NCBI RefSeq assembly: GCF_016765775.1
Contig: NZ_JAESVN010000003.1
Span: 310,001 to 374,000, forward strand
Direction: 5' to 3'
Source: Szabonella alba
GTDB lineage: Bacteria > Pseudomonadota > Alphaproteobacteria > Rhodobacterales > Rhodobacteraceae
DNA: 64,000 bases
Shown here in pieces: positions 18,166-26,918 of the stretch. The notes beneath the pieces are model-generated. The model ran no database searches. It saw only the letters and a list, made by a program, of their open reading frames with translations, and was not told the origin of the DNA. How positions within the stretch are numbered: position 1 is the stretch's first letter; the number at the start of each line of letters is the position of its first letter. Made by a program: the position numbers and the translations under genes.

Positions 18166-18814
18166 ACCGCGGATCGCGCGGCCCCACCACCCCGACCGAG
18201 GGCGCGGCAAGCAGATGCGCCGGACCAAGGCGAAAAGCCACCGCCGGTTCGATCCTGACAAGGGGGCTGCCGCCCTGACGCATCCATCCCTGCGCCTGAA
18301 GCATCAGTTTCAGACGTTCCCCCCACGCAATGCCGATGGTCGCGTCCAGTTTGGCGCTGTGGCGCGCGGCAATCCAGTCTATGGTCAGGACACGCTCAAC
18401 CTGCGCATCGACCACCATCCAGCCATCGCCCCAGCGGCTTTCAAACCCACGTCCCCAGGACAGCCCCGCCCGCGCGGCAAGTTCGCGCGTGCCCGCCATA
18501 TGTGCCCAGCTTCGCGCGGCATGGCTTTCGCGCGATTCCAGACCGGTTTCCATCGACAGGATCCAGCCCCCCTTTCCCCGCCAGAGCGGGCGGCGGACAA
18601 AGCCCGCAATGACCGGATAGGCATGGCCGCGGATCTGCGTGACCTCGACCCCCAGCGTCAGATCAAAGCCAATCCCGTACTCGGCATAGACCTGTCGGCG
18701 CATGCCGTCAGTGGTCAGCGCGATGAAACCATCGCCGCGATCCCGGGGCCATGGACCGGCCTGACCTGCGGTGGCCAGACCGATCCAGACCAGAACTGCC
18801 ACAACCATCCGCAT
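18137..18814 (-). CDS. Predicted outer-membrane or periplasmic beta-rich protein
   Basis: The start at 18814 gives a signal peptide (MRMVVAVLVWIGLATAGQA, cleavage near AGQA-GPW). The 225-residue remainder is rich in alternating hydrophobic/polar strands and arginine or tryptophan residues (RRQVYAEYGIGFDLTLGVEVT, SLSWGRGFESRWGDGW-like stretches) and ends in GLWLEF with a terminal phenylalanine, the usual end of outer-membrane barrel proteins. I recognise no named family. Its 3' end overlaps the convergent alpha/beta hydrolase gene by 29 bp. Confidence 0.65.
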   Translation of the reverse strand: MRMVVAVLVWIGLATAGQAGPWPRDRGDGFIALTTDGMRRQVYAEYGIGFDLTLGVEVTQIRGHAYPVIAGFVRRPLWRGKGGWILSMETGLESRESHAARSWAHMAGTRELAARAGLSWGRGFESRWGDGWMVVDAQVERVLTIDWIAARHSAKLDATIGIAWGERLKLMLQAQGWMRQGGSPLVRIEPAVAFRLGPAHLLAAPSVGVVGPRDPRFKLGLWLEF

Positions 18815-18943
18815 CGTCACCACCTTCCGGCCAAATCTGCGGCAGGTCTGGTTAACAAGGCGTGAATTTAACAAGGCATGACTCAAACCGGTGGTGCCAT
18901 CCGCTCCGGCACTCCGGATGGAAAAGACCCGGGAAATGGAAAA

Positions 18944-18965
18944 GGCCCGGGCAGATGCCCGGGCC
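18944..18965 (-). terminator. Terminator of the TRAP dctP gene
   Basis: A perfect 9-bp stem GGCCCGGGC/GCCCGGGCC with a 4-nt loop lies 28 bp after the dctP stop on the minus strand and is followed by TTTTCC in that direction. This is a rho-independent terminator. Confidence 0.75.
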
Positions 18966-18992
18966 TTCTGACTGTCACGCGATGGCCTGCGA

Positions 18993-20090
18993 TCAGTAGC
19001 TGATGTATTTCTGGCGCGCCTCGACAAAGCCGCGATCGGTGCCTTCGGTCTTCTGACGCACGATGCGCAGCGCCTCGACAAAGCTTTCGGCGGTCTTCTT
19101 GGTCAGCGCATCGCTGCTGTCCAGAAGTTCCGTCACCAGTTCCTGCGCGCCTTTCGCTGCGGCCTCGAGGATATCCTCGGGGAATTCCGAATGCAGCGTC
19201 ACGCCATGGTCATTGACCAGCGTCTGCAGCGCCCGCGGGTCATTGGCCGCGAAATCGGCGGCGACATTGTCATATTCCGCAGCACAGGCATCGCGCACGA
19301 TGGCCTGCAGGTTCGCAGGCAGCGCCTGAAACTTCGCCTTGTCCACAACGCATTCGGTCGCAAGGCCGGGCTCGATGAAGGAGGAGGTGTAGTAATGCTT
19401 GCAGACCTGATGGAAACCAAGTGCCAGGTCATTATACGGCCCCACGAATTCGGCCGCATCCAGCGCGCCCGATTGCAGCGCGGCAAAGATTTCGCCAGCG
19501 GCAAGGTTGGTGACTGACGCGCCGATCTTCTGCCAGACCTGCCCGCCCAGACCGGGGGTGCGGAAGCGCAGGCCCTGCACATCCTGCAGACCGGTCAGTT
19601 CGTTGCGGAACCAGCCGCCCGCCTGCGTGCCGGTATCGCCCGACAGGAAGCCCTGCAGACCGAACTGGTCATAGATCTCGTCCCAGATTTCCTGCCCGCC
19701 CATATGGCGCACCCAGGCGGTCAGTTCGCGCGAGGTCATGCCGAAGGGAACGCCGGTGAAGAAGGACAGGCCCACGGATTTGTTCTGCCAGTAATAGGCG
19801 GCGCCATGGCTCATCTCGGCGGATTGGTCGATCACCGCATCCAGCGCCTGCAAGGGCGGCACCATCTCACCGGCGGCAAAGACCTGAACGGTCAGCGCCC
19901 CGTCGCTGGCGGCCGTGATCCGGTCGGCCAGACGCTGCGCGCCCACGCCCAGACCCGGAAAGTTTTTCGGCCAGGTCGTGACCATGCGCCAGGTCATGCG
20001 GCCCTGCGCCACGGCCGGGGCGGCAAGGGTGCTGGCCGCAGCGGCGGTGCCGCCAAGGGCCGAGGTTCTCAGAAACGAGCGTCTGTCCAT
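18993..20090 (-). CDS. dctP: TRAP transporter substrate-binding protein, DctP family
   Basis: The start at 20090 follows a strong GGGAGGAAG ribosome site. The 365-residue protein has a twin-arginine leader (MDRRSFLRTSALGG ... PAVAQG). The mature part has ITWRM-like MTWRMVTTWPKNFPGLGVG, FAAGEMVPPLQALDAV and AALQSGALDAAEFVGPYND, which mark the group of TRAP binding proteins for keto acids and chloroaromatic or mannitol-like compounds. It delivers the ligand to a QM permease, and the Q and M genes of this locus lie 2.8 kb away on the other strand. The intervening plus-strand genes encode a pyruvate-type aldolase and a sugar kinase. Confidence 0.88.
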   Translation of the reverse strand: MDRRSFLRTSALGGTAAAASTLAAPAVAQGRMTWRMVTTWPKNFPGLGVGAQRLADRITAASDGALTVQVFAAGEMVPPLQALDAVIDQSAEMSHGAAYYWQNKSVGLSFFTGVPFGMTSRELTAWVRHMGGQEIWDEIYDQFGLQGFLSGDTGTQAGGWFRNELTGLQDVQGLRFRTPGLGGQVWQKIGASVTNLAAGEIFAALQSGALDAAEFVGPYNDLALGFHQVCKHYYTSSFIEPGLATECVVDKAKFQALPANLQAIVRDACAAEYDNVAADFAANDPRALQTLVNDHGVTLHSEFPEDILEAAAKGAQELVTELLDSSDALTKKTAESFVEALRIVRQKTEGTDRGFVEARQKYISY

Positions 20091-20413
20091 CTTGGTCTTC
20101 CTCCCAAAAGCTGCGGAACCCTGCCCGCAGAACCGGTTACCGTCCACCCCGCCCGGCGCTGCGATCCCGAGGACCGGCAGCCCCCCGTGACAAGGCTTTC
20201 TGTGCTTTCTGTTTCGCCGCCCCATCTATGCGAGCCGATGCCGCCGGATCAAGCCCTGATGGCGGTGCCGCATGCTCAGGCGGGCGGCGGTCTGCAGTCG
20301 CAACGGGCATTTTTGCCGGTTCTGCGGGCATTTGCTGCTGATTTGCGCGCCCTGCCCTGCTATGGCTGCGCAACCCGTGACCGCAAATACCCAACCGCGC
20401 CGCGCTGACCCTG
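20091..20413. other. Intergenic control region between dctP and the aldolase gene
   Basis: This 323-bp region separates divergent genes and should hold promoters for both directions. It contains the dctP ribosome site and the direct repeat listed separately. No open frame in it has a start, codon bias and length that I can support as a gene. No clear -35/-10 pair stands out. Confidence 0.5.
20304..20333. promoter_or_regulatory. Direct repeat CGGGCATTT, helix-phased, candidate operator
   Basis: CGGGCATTT occurs at 20304-20312 and again at 20325-20333, a start-to-start distance of 21 bp, two turns of B-DNA. It is about 80-110 bp before the aldolase gene and about 215 bp upstream of dctP. Binding by a regulator is inference from the spacing and position. 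Confidence 0.3.
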
Positions 20414-21226
20414 ATGCGAAAGACCCTGCCCATGCCCATCACCGTCCCCTGGATGAAACCCGCCCTTGCCTCGGGGACATTGTTGCGCGGGCTGATGGTC
20501 TCGGAACTCAAGACCCCCTTTCTGGGCGCGATCCTTGATGCCTCGGGCATGGATTTCGCGATCCTCGATCAGGAGCATGGCAGTTACGGTGCCGATCTTC
20601 TGGCCGGGATGGTCGCCGGGTTCCGGGGCGGGCGCTGTCAGCCCTTGGTCCGCGTGCCCGAGATCCGCCGCGATGCCTTTCTGACCCCGCTTGAGATGGG
20701 CGCGGCGGGCGTCGTCGTGCCGCGTGTCGAAAGCGGCGATCAGGCCCGCGCCATTGTGGAGTATTGCCATTACCCGCCCGCGGGGTCGCGCGGGGTCAGC
20801 CTGTCGCGCGCCCATAGCGGATTTACCCGCGTGCGCGCCGCCGAATACACCGCCCGGGCCAATGCCGAGATCCTGATCGCGGTGCAGATCGAAACCGCCA
20901 CCGCCTTGGGTGCGCTGGACGACATTCTGTCGGTTGAAGGCGTGGACATGGCCTTTATCGGCCCTTCGGATCTGAGCGTCAGCTGCGGTATCGACCCCGA
21001 TCTGACCGCGCCCGAAATGGCGGGCCATGTCGCGGCAATCCTTGCCGCCTGTCGCAGGCATGGCAAATATGCAGGTCTCCAGACCACTGACTGGGCCACG
21101 GCCCGCGCGCTGGTGCCGCAGGGGCTGCATCTGGTTTCGGCGACAACCGACCTTGCCGCGCTGCAATCGGGGCTGAAGGCCGCGCTGGCCGCGTTGCCCG
21201 ACCGGACCGGGGGACAAGACCAATGA
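20414..21226 (+). CDS. HpcH/HpaI family aldolase (pyruvate-forming type)
   Basis: The frame gives 270 residues from 20414; starts at 20432 or 20453 are also possible, as no strong ribosome site is visible. The class II pyruvate aldolase pattern is clear: a catalytic histidine in LDQEHGSYG (His55), an AVQIETATAL glutamate (Glu160) and an aspartate in FIGPSDLSVSCG (Asp186) that bind the divalent metal. Such enzymes split 4-hydroxy-2-oxo acids into pyruvate and an aldehyde. It overlaps the FGGY kinase by 4 bp and sits inside the TRAP locus, so the imported compound is probably converted to a 2-oxo-4-hydroxy acid. Confidence 0.87.
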   Translation: MRKTLPMPITVPWMKPALASGTLLRGLMVSELKTPFLGAILDASGMDFAILDQEHGSYGADLLAGMVAGFRGGRCQPLVRVPEIRRDAFLTPLEMGAAGVVVPRVESGDQARAIVEYCHYPPAGSRGVSLSRAHSGFTRVRAAEYTARANAEILIAVQIETATALGALDDILSVEGVDMAFIGPSDLSVSCGIDPDLTAPEMAGHVAAILAACRRHGKYAGLQTTDWATARALVPQGLHLVSATTDLAALQSGLKAALAALPDRTGGQDQ

Positions 21227-22734
21227 CCGCCCCCACATGGCTGGGCCTCGATCTGGGGACAAGCAGCCTGAAGGCCGTGCTGACCGACAGCGCGGGGCAG
21301 GTGCTGGCCGAGGCGTCGGCCCCCTATCCCACGCTGCGCCCCGCAATCGGCTGGAGCGAACAGGACCCCGCCGAATGGTGCCGCGCGCTGCGCGACTGCA
21401 TCGCTGACTTGCAGGCCAGCGCGCCCGATGCGCTGGACCGGTTGGCCGCAATCGGGTTTTGTTCAGCGGCGCATCTGCCGGTTCTGCTGGATGATGCGGG
21501 GGCGGTGATCCGCCCCGCGATCCTGTGGAGCGACCAGCGCAGCAGCGATGAGGTGGCAGAGCTTCAGGCCCGCCATGGCGACCATATCCGCCGCGTCACC
21601 TGCAACGCGCCCTCCTGCACATGGACGCTGCCGCAACTGATGTGGGTTCGCCGCCATGAACCCGAGGCGATTTCCCGGGTGACAATGCTGCTGAGCAGCA
21701 AGGATTATCTGATCTGGCTTCTGACCGGGCAGATGCAGATGGATCTGACCTCGGCGGTGGCCACGCTGATGCATCGCGGCGACCTGCATTGCGGGCCTGT
21801 CACCGGTGCCGGCTCCGGTGACAGATCGGGGGCGGGCTGGGACCACGATCTTGCCGCGCTGGCGGGACTGCCCCCCCAAGCCCTGCCCCCCGTAACCGCG
21901 CCCTCCACCATCGTCGGCAAGACGGGCGGGGGTCGCGACCTCTTCGGCCTGCCCCGGGGCGTGCCGGTGGTCAGCGGCGGGCTGGACAGTGCCGCCGAGA
22001 TCACCGCCTGCGCGGGCCGGGCCGAGGCAACCCCGCCGATTCTGCGGATCGGATCCTCGGCCGCGATCCTTGTGCCCGGTCCGGCGGCGGCGCGTCCGGG
22101 GCTTTTGTGCTATCCGCAAGCGCCCGGCCCGGGACATTTCCATCAGGCTGGCACCAATTCCGGCGCGGTGGCGCTGCAATGGGCGCGCGCGCTTTGGGGC
22201 GGGCTTTCCCATGCCGAAACCGATACCGAGGTGGCCGCAACCCCGCCCGGGGCCGATGGCATGCTGTTCCACCCCTATCTGCAGGGCGAACGCGCGCCCT
22301 ATTGGAACCCCGATATGCGGGGGTCTTTCTCGGGGCTGCATGGCGGGCATGGGCGCGGGCATTTCCTGCGCGCGGTGATGGAAGGGGTCGCCTATTCCCT
22401 GCGCGATTGTATCGCGCGGCTGGACCTGCCGCTGCCGCCCGGCAGGGCCATGCGCCTTGCGGGCGGGGTGACACGCGGCAGCATCTGGCCACAGATCCTG
22501 TCGGATGTGCTGAACCGCCCGCTGGAACTGGTCGATCACGGCGAATCCGCTCTTGGGGCGGCTTTTCTGGCCATCGCGGCACTGCAGGGCGACACGGCGC
22601 TTCCGCAGGTGACGATCCGCGCGACCTTCCGCCCCGATCCTGACCGTACCGCGATCCATGATGCGGCCTTCGCGCGCTATCGGAATCTGGCCGGACAGAT
22701 TGATCGCAGCAGCCGCAACGCCCCGCAGGGCTGA
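21223..22734 (+). CDS. FGGY-family sugar kinase (xylulokinase-like)
   Basis: The 503-residue protein has the N-terminal phosphate motif LGLDLGTSSLKAVL and ILWSDQRSSDEVAEL, and in the C-terminal half SGGLDSAAEITACAG, HPYLQGERAPYWNPDMRGSF and LAGGVTRGSIWPQILSDVL. These blocks and the length match xylulokinase-like FGGY enzymes, which phosphorylate a free pentulose or related polyol with ATP. The xylulokinase name is by similarity only. It is coupled to the aldolase gene and followed by the TRAP Q and M genes, so it likely phosphorylates an intermediate in the same catabolic route. Confidence 0.85.
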   Translation: MTAPTWLGLDLGTSSLKAVLTDSAGQVLAEASAPYPTLRPAIGWSEQDPAEWCRALRDCIADLQASAPDALDRLAAIGFCSAAHLPVLLDDAGAVIRPAILWSDQRSSDEVAELQARHGDHIRRVTCNAPSCTWTLPQLMWVRRHEPEAISRVTMLLSSKDYLIWLLTGQMQMDLTSAVATLMHRGDLHCGPVTGAGSGDRSGAGWDHDLAALAGLPPQALPPVTAPSTIVGKTGGGRDLFGLPRGVPVVSGGLDSAAEITACAGRAEATPPILRIGSSAAILVPGPAAARPGLLCYPQAPGPGHFHQAGTNSGAVALQWARALWGGLSHAETDTEVAATPPGADGMLFHPYLQGERAPYWNPDMRGSFSGLHGGHGRGHFLRAVMEGVAYSLRDCIARLDLPLPPGRAMRLAGGVTRGSIWPQILSDVLNRPLELVDHGESALGAAFLAIAALQGDTALPQVTIRATFRPDPDRTAIHDAAFARYRNLAGQIDRSSRNAPQG

Positions 22735-22870
22735 GCCCCTGCCCCCGACAGGCCCGCCGCCCGCGCGGCCCCTCAATCATTACTGGACAAACAGGGGGCC
22801 GACGCCTTACTAGCCAGCGCGAATGCACAGATCGCGCCCGGCCAACGGGACGCGCGACGGGAGGGCCGAG

Positions 22871-23422
22871 GTGGAGCTACTTGCACTGGTGATGCGGACG
22901 ATCAACCGCATCAACATCATCATCGGCCATGCCTTTTCATGGCTGGCCATCGCGATTTTCGTGGTCTGTTTCTGGGTGGTGATCGAACGGTATTTCTTCG
23001 GGCAGACCCGGCTCTGGATGCAGGATCTTTATGTCTGGCTGAATGGCGCGATGTTCACCGCTGTGGCCGCCTTCGCGCTTTATCGCAATGACCATGTGCG
23101 GGTGGATATCTTTTTCCGCACCGCGTCGGACCGGCGCCGTGCGGTGATGGATCTAATCGGGGTCTGTCTGTTCCTGCTGCCCTTCATGGTCGTGATCTGG
23201 ATCTATGCCTATCCGAATGTGATGCGGTCCTGGGCTCGGTTCGAGCCTTCAGCCAATGTTGGCGGGATGCCGGGGCTTTACATCCTGCGCAGCTTCATCC
23301 TTGGCTTTGCCGTTCTGATCGCGCTGCAGGGCATTTCGATGCTGATCCGGTCGGTGCTGATCCTTGTGAGACGCGAGGATCTGGTGCCCGAGGATTTCCG
23401 CTACAAATACGATCAGGAGTGA
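22871..23422 (+). CDS. dctQ: TRAP transporter small permease, DctQ
   Basis: A GTG at 22871 is chosen as start because GGGAGGG lies about 6 bp before it; ATGs at 22823 (no ribosome site) and 22892 are the alternatives. The product of about 183 residues has four hydrophobic segments (about 22-43, 55-78, 95-120, 140-165) and the DctQ pattern FVVCFWVVIERYFFGQT and AFALYRNDHVRVDIFF. It forms the membrane part of the transporter with DctM and pairs with the DctP encoded on the minus strand nearby. Confidence 0.87.
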   Translation: MELLALVMRTINRINIIIGHAFSWLAIAIFVVCFWVVIERYFFGQTRLWMQDLYVWLNGAMFTAVAAFALYRNDHVRVDIFFRTASDRRRAVMDLIGVCLFLLPFMVVIWIYAYPNVMRSWARFEPSANVGGMPGLYILRSFILGFAVLIALQGISMLIRSVLILVRREDLVPEDFRYKYDQE

Positions 23423-23427
23423 CCGTG

Positions 23428-24819
23428 ATGGACCCCGTTCTGCTGGGCGAGATCCTCGCCGGTCTCATGTTCTTCGGCGTCATCGGCATGCTGATGCTGG
23501 GCTTTCCAGTGGCCTTCACACTGGCCGGAACTTCGCTGCTTTTCGCGCTGGCAGGCATCTGGTTCGGGGTGTTCGATCCGTCGAATTTCGGCGCGCTGGC
23601 GGGCCGCTATATCGGCTATATGACGAATGAGGTGCTGGTCGCGGTGCCGCTGTTCATCTTCATGGGCGTGATGCTGGAGAAATCCCGCATTGCCGAACAG
23701 CTTCTGACCACGATGGGCAAGATGTTCGGCAATATGAACGGGGGGCTGGGCATTTCGGTCGTGCTGGTGGGCGCGCTCCTCGCGGCCTCGACCGGCGTTG
23801 TCGGCGCGACCGTGGTCACCATGGGCCTGATCTCGCTTCCGGCCATGCTCAAGGCCGGATACAAGCCGACGCTGGCCACCGGGGTAATCTGTGCCAGCGG
23901 CACGCTGGGCCAGATCATCCCGCCCTCGACCGTGCTGATCTTCATGGGCGACATGATCGCGGGGATCCATGCACAGGTGCAGATGGCCAAGGGCAATTTC
24001 GCCCCGACCTCGGTTTCAGTCGGCGACCTGTTCGCGGGGGCCTTCATTCCGGGGTTGCTGCTGGTCGGTCTATATCTGCTGTTCATCGTCTTCAAGGCCA
24101 TCACCGATCCTGAAAGCTGCCCCGCGACCCCGGTCGCGCCCGAAGACCGCAAGCATCTGTGGCGCGAGGTGATCACCGCATTGGTGCCGCCGCTCTTGCT
24201 GATCATGATGGTTCTGGGCTCGATCCTTGGTGGTATCGCCACCCCAACCGAGGCTGCCTCGGTCGGCGCGGTGGGGGCGACGCTGCTGGCGCTTCTGCGG
24301 GGTCGGTTGCGGTTCTCGATCCTGCGTGAAACCGCGATCAGCACCGCGACGATCACCTCGATGGTGTTCATCATCCTGTTCGGGGCCTCGATCTTTGCCA
24401 TCGTCTTCCGCCAGATGGGCGGCGACAATCTGGTTGAGGAATTCCTGACCGGCCTTCCCGGCGGGGCCATGGGGGCCATGATCGTGGTCATGATGATCAT
24501 GTTCGTGCTGGGCTTCATTCTGGACACGTTCGAGATCATCTTCATCGTGATCCCGATTGCCGCGCCTGTCCTGCTGGCACTGGGGGTCGAGCCGATCTGG
24601 CTGGGCGTGATGGTGGGGGTGAACCTGCAGACCTCGTTCCTGACGCCGCCTTTCGGTTTCGCGCTGTTCTATCTGCGGGGCGTGGCACCCAATTCGGTCA
24701 GCACGATGGAAATCTATCGCGGCGCGATCCCCTTCGTGCTGCTGCAGATCCTTGCCATCGCGCTGCTGTTCATCTTTCCGGGGCTGGTCACATGGCTGCC
24801 TTCGGTGGTCTATCGCTGA
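23428..24819 (+). CDS. dctM: TRAP transporter large permease, DctM
   Basis: The ATG at 23428 is chosen because the AGGAG at 23414-23418 sits 9 bp upstream. A GTG at 23419 would leave no spacer, although it would overlap the dctQ stop. The 463-residue protein has at least 11 hydrophobic segments and the DctM blocks VLVAVPLFIFMGVMLE, GALLAASTGVVGATVVTMGL, GTLGQIIPPSTVLI and LNLQTSFLTPPFGFALFY-like sequence. It imports the ligand bound by DctP using a sodium or proton gradient. Confidence 0.9.
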   Translation: MDPVLLGEILAGLMFFGVIGMLMLGFPVAFTLAGTSLLFALAGIWFGVFDPSNFGALAGRYIGYMTNEVLVAVPLFIFMGVMLEKSRIAEQLLTTMGKMFGNMNGGLGISVVLVGALLAASTGVVGATVVTMGLISLPAMLKAGYKPTLATGVICASGTLGQIIPPSTVLIFMGDMIAGIHAQVQMAKGNFAPTSVSVGDLFAGAFIPGLLLVGLYLLFIVFKAITDPESCPATPVAPEDRKHLWREVITALVPPLLLIMMVLGSILGGIATPTEAASVGAVGATLLALLRGRLRFSILRETAISTATITSMVFIILFGASIFAIVFRQMGGDNLVEEFLTGLPGGAMGAMIVVMMIMFVLGFILDTFEIIFIVIPIAAPVLLALGVEPIWLGVMVGVNLQTSFLTPPFGFALFYLRGVAPNSVSTMEIYRGAIPFVLLQILAIALLFIFPGLVTWLPSVVYR

Positions 24820-24859
24820 TCGCTGTCCCTGAACACTGCCTGCGCAGATCCGGCGTCAG

Positions 24860-24886
24860 GGGCCGTCCCGACAGGGGCGGCCCTTT
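24860..24886 (+). terminator. Terminator after dctM
   Basis: GGGCCGTCCC (24860-24869) and GGGGCGGCCC (24874-24883) form a 10-bp stem with one G-U pair and a GACA loop, followed by TTT. It ends the aldolase-kinase-dctQM transcript before the convergent response-regulator gene. Confidence 0.7.
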
Positions 24887-24907
24887 GCATTCGGCGCGAT
24901 TTCCTGC

Positions 24908-25540
24908 CTAGCGGAAGGGTTTGACCAGACCCATTGCAATCGCCGCCCGCGCCGCATCGGCGCGGTTGCCAAGGCCCAGTTTGCGATAGAGTTCCTTGAT
25001 ATACTGATTGACCGTGTGTTCCGAGATATCAAGCACATGGGCGATGCCCACGGTCCGCTCCCCCGCCCCCAGCAGGGACAGCACCTGTTCCTCACGCGGG
25101 GAAAGATGGACATCGGGGCGCGGACTGACGGCTGTGCCGTCACGCAGCGCCTTGGCAAAGGCCAGCGTGTTTTCCAGCTTCAGATGCAGCAGATCCAGAT
25201 CCACCGGTTTGGTGATGTAATCATGCGCCCCGGCGCGCAAGCCTTCCAGATGCGGTTCGCGATCGGACAGGGCGGTTACGAAGATAAAGGCGGTCCGGTC
25301 CGACAGACGGCCCGCGCGGCGCAGATCGGTCAGCAGTTCAAACCCGTTGCGCCCCGGCAGCATGACATCACAAAGCACGATATCGGGCGCGGTTGTCGAC
25401 AGGATCTGTTCGGCCTCATCGCTGGTTGTCGCGGTCAGAACCCGATAGCCACGCGACAGAAGTTCCTCCTCGAATTCCTCAAGCAGGACTTCCTCATCCT
25501 CGACACAGAGAATTGTCGCCGGCTGGCTCTCCTTCGTCAT
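24908..25540 (-). CDS. Two-component response regulator, receiver plus LuxR-type HTH
   Basis: This 210-residue protein has a receiver domain (about 9-125) with acidic residues in VEDEE, the phosphorylatable Asp58 in VLCDVMLPG, and a lysine in ITKPVDLD. A C-terminal LuxR/FixJ-type helix-turn-helix (about 145-205) follows, with SPREEQVLSLLGAG and ISEHTVNQYIKELYRKLG. It should regulate transcription. Its start has a GGAGG ribosome site but lies inside the 3' end of the histidine kinase gene (47-bp overlap), which shows coupled expression with its partner kinase. Confidence 0.92.
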   Translation of the reverse strand: MTKESQPATILCVEDEEVLLEEFEEELLSRGYRVLTATTSDEAEQILSTTAPDIVLCDVMLPGRNGFELLTDLRRAGRLSDRTAFIFVTALSDREPHLEGLRAGAHDYITKPVDLDLLHLKLENTLAFAKALRDGTAVSPRPDVHLSPREEQVLSLLGAGERTVGIAHVLDISEHTVNQYIKELYRKLGLGNRADAARAAIAMGLVKPFR

Positions 25541-26918
25541 ATATGCGGCCTCCAGCCCCCGGCAATGCGACGGTGAATGTCGATCCGACTCCTTCCTGAG
25601 AAGTCAGACTTATGACCCCTCCATGCTGGACAACGATATCACGCGCAAGGCTCAATCCTACCCCTACTCCGGGCAGACGGTGAACATTCGGGGCGCGGTA
25701 GAACCGATCAAAGATGGCAAGCTGGGCATCTGAGGGGACGCCAACCCCCTGATCGCGGACGCAGAAACGCAGAATCCGGCCCTGACTTCGGGTTGAAACA
25801 TGGATCGGGGCCGGGGCGGAAGAATATTTCACGGCATTGGTCAGAAGGTTCAGCAGGACCTGTTCCAGAAGGACCGGATCGCCCTCGACCTTCAGGGGCC
25901 CCGGGTCGAGTTCGGCCAGAATCACCCGGTCGGGATGGGCGGCGCGGATCTGATCCAGCGCATCCTCGACCAACCGGCCAAGATCCAGATCGCGGCGTGA
26001 CGCCTCTCCGGCGCGACCGTCGATCCGGGCGGAATCCAGAAACGCCCCCATCAGCTTTTCCAGCCGCTCGGCCGCCTCGAATATCCGCACGAAGCGACGG
26101 CGCAGATCGTCGGTCATTCCCGCGCCGCCGTTCCGGATCTGGCGCTGCGCGATCATATGAATGATCGAAACCGGCGTGCGGAACTGATGCGAGACCGTCA
26201 CGATGAAACTGCGATAGACATCCTTGGCGCGGCGCTCGACCTCCAGTGCTTCCTTCAACGCATGCGTGCGCTGTTCGATCTTCTCTTCCAAAGTCGCCTG
26301 ATGACGCTGCAATTCTGTGCGCGCCTGCACCAGTCTGCGGATATTGCTCAGCAACAGGCCCGCCATCAGTGCCCCGGTCACGAAGATCCCCACCACCGCG
26401 ACCAGCAAAAGCCGCATCGCATCGCTTTGCCCGTCGCGGCGTTCCAGACGTTCGGTGCGTTCCTGAAGGTTGGTGGCATTTGACAGGGTCCGCAGTTCAT
26501 CCGCCAGTTCGGCCGTGCGCTGCAAAAACCGGCTGCGGCTGTCGTCATCCGTCAGGGGGGTGGCCAGCATATCGTCAAGTTCGGCCAGCAGGCGCTGCGC
26601 CTCGGTCACCACCGGTTCAAACCCGGCCGAGCGGAAATAGGCCAACTGCGGCCCCTCTGCCAGCAACGCGACCCGGCTGTAGAGGATCTCAAACCGCAAT
26701 GAGACATCGTTATTGGCCGGATCGGCAAAGCCGCCTGCCAGCGCGATCATCAATTGCTGCGTCTCCCGCTCGGCCTGCGCGGTAGACCACAGATTGGCAT
26801 CGACCAGTTCCTGCTGCAATTCGCGCTGGATGCCGACAAGGTTCAGAAAGGCATAGACCAGAAGGGCCACGAAACTTGCGACAGTCAGGGCAGCAAGGGC
26901 GTAGGCCTGTTTCAGCAT
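25494..26918 (-). CDS. Sensor histidine kinase
   Basis: The 474-residue protein has a transmembrane helix at about 8-28, a periplasmic helical domain of about 135 residues, a second transmembrane helix at about 168-190 and a coiled-coil linker. The kinase core holds the H box SHQFRTPVSIIH with His244, the N box NLLTNAVKYSS (about 358-367), VRDQGVGVPSD and GVGVGLSLARDIV. The sensor domain has no family I recognise. It lies between a gene for a secreted molybdopterin-fold protein (1-bp TGATG overlap) and the response regulator, so it probably senses a periplasmic state together with that protein. Confidence 0.92.
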   Translation of the reverse strand: MLKQAYALAALTVASFVALLVYAFLNLVGIQRELQQELVDANLWSTAQAERETQQLMIALAGGFADPANNDVSLRFEILYSRVALLAEGPQLAYFRSAGFEPVVTEAQRLLAELDDMLATPLTDDDSRSRFLQRTAELADELRTLSNATNLQERTERLERRDGQSDAMRLLLVAVVGIFVTGALMAGLLLSNIRRLVQARTELQRHQATLEEKIEQRTHALKEALEVERRAKDVYRSFIVTVSHQFRTPVSIIHMIAQRQIRNGGAGMTDDLRRRFVRIFEAAERLEKLMGAFLDSARIDGRAGEASRRDLDLGRLVEDALDQIRAAHPDRVILAELDPGPLKVEGDPVLLEQVLLNLLTNAVKYSSAPAPIHVSTRSQGRILRFCVRDQGVGVPSDAQLAIFDRFYRAPNVHRLPGVGVGLSLARDIVVQHGGVISLTSQEGVGSTFTVALPGAGGRIYDEGEPAGDNSLCRG

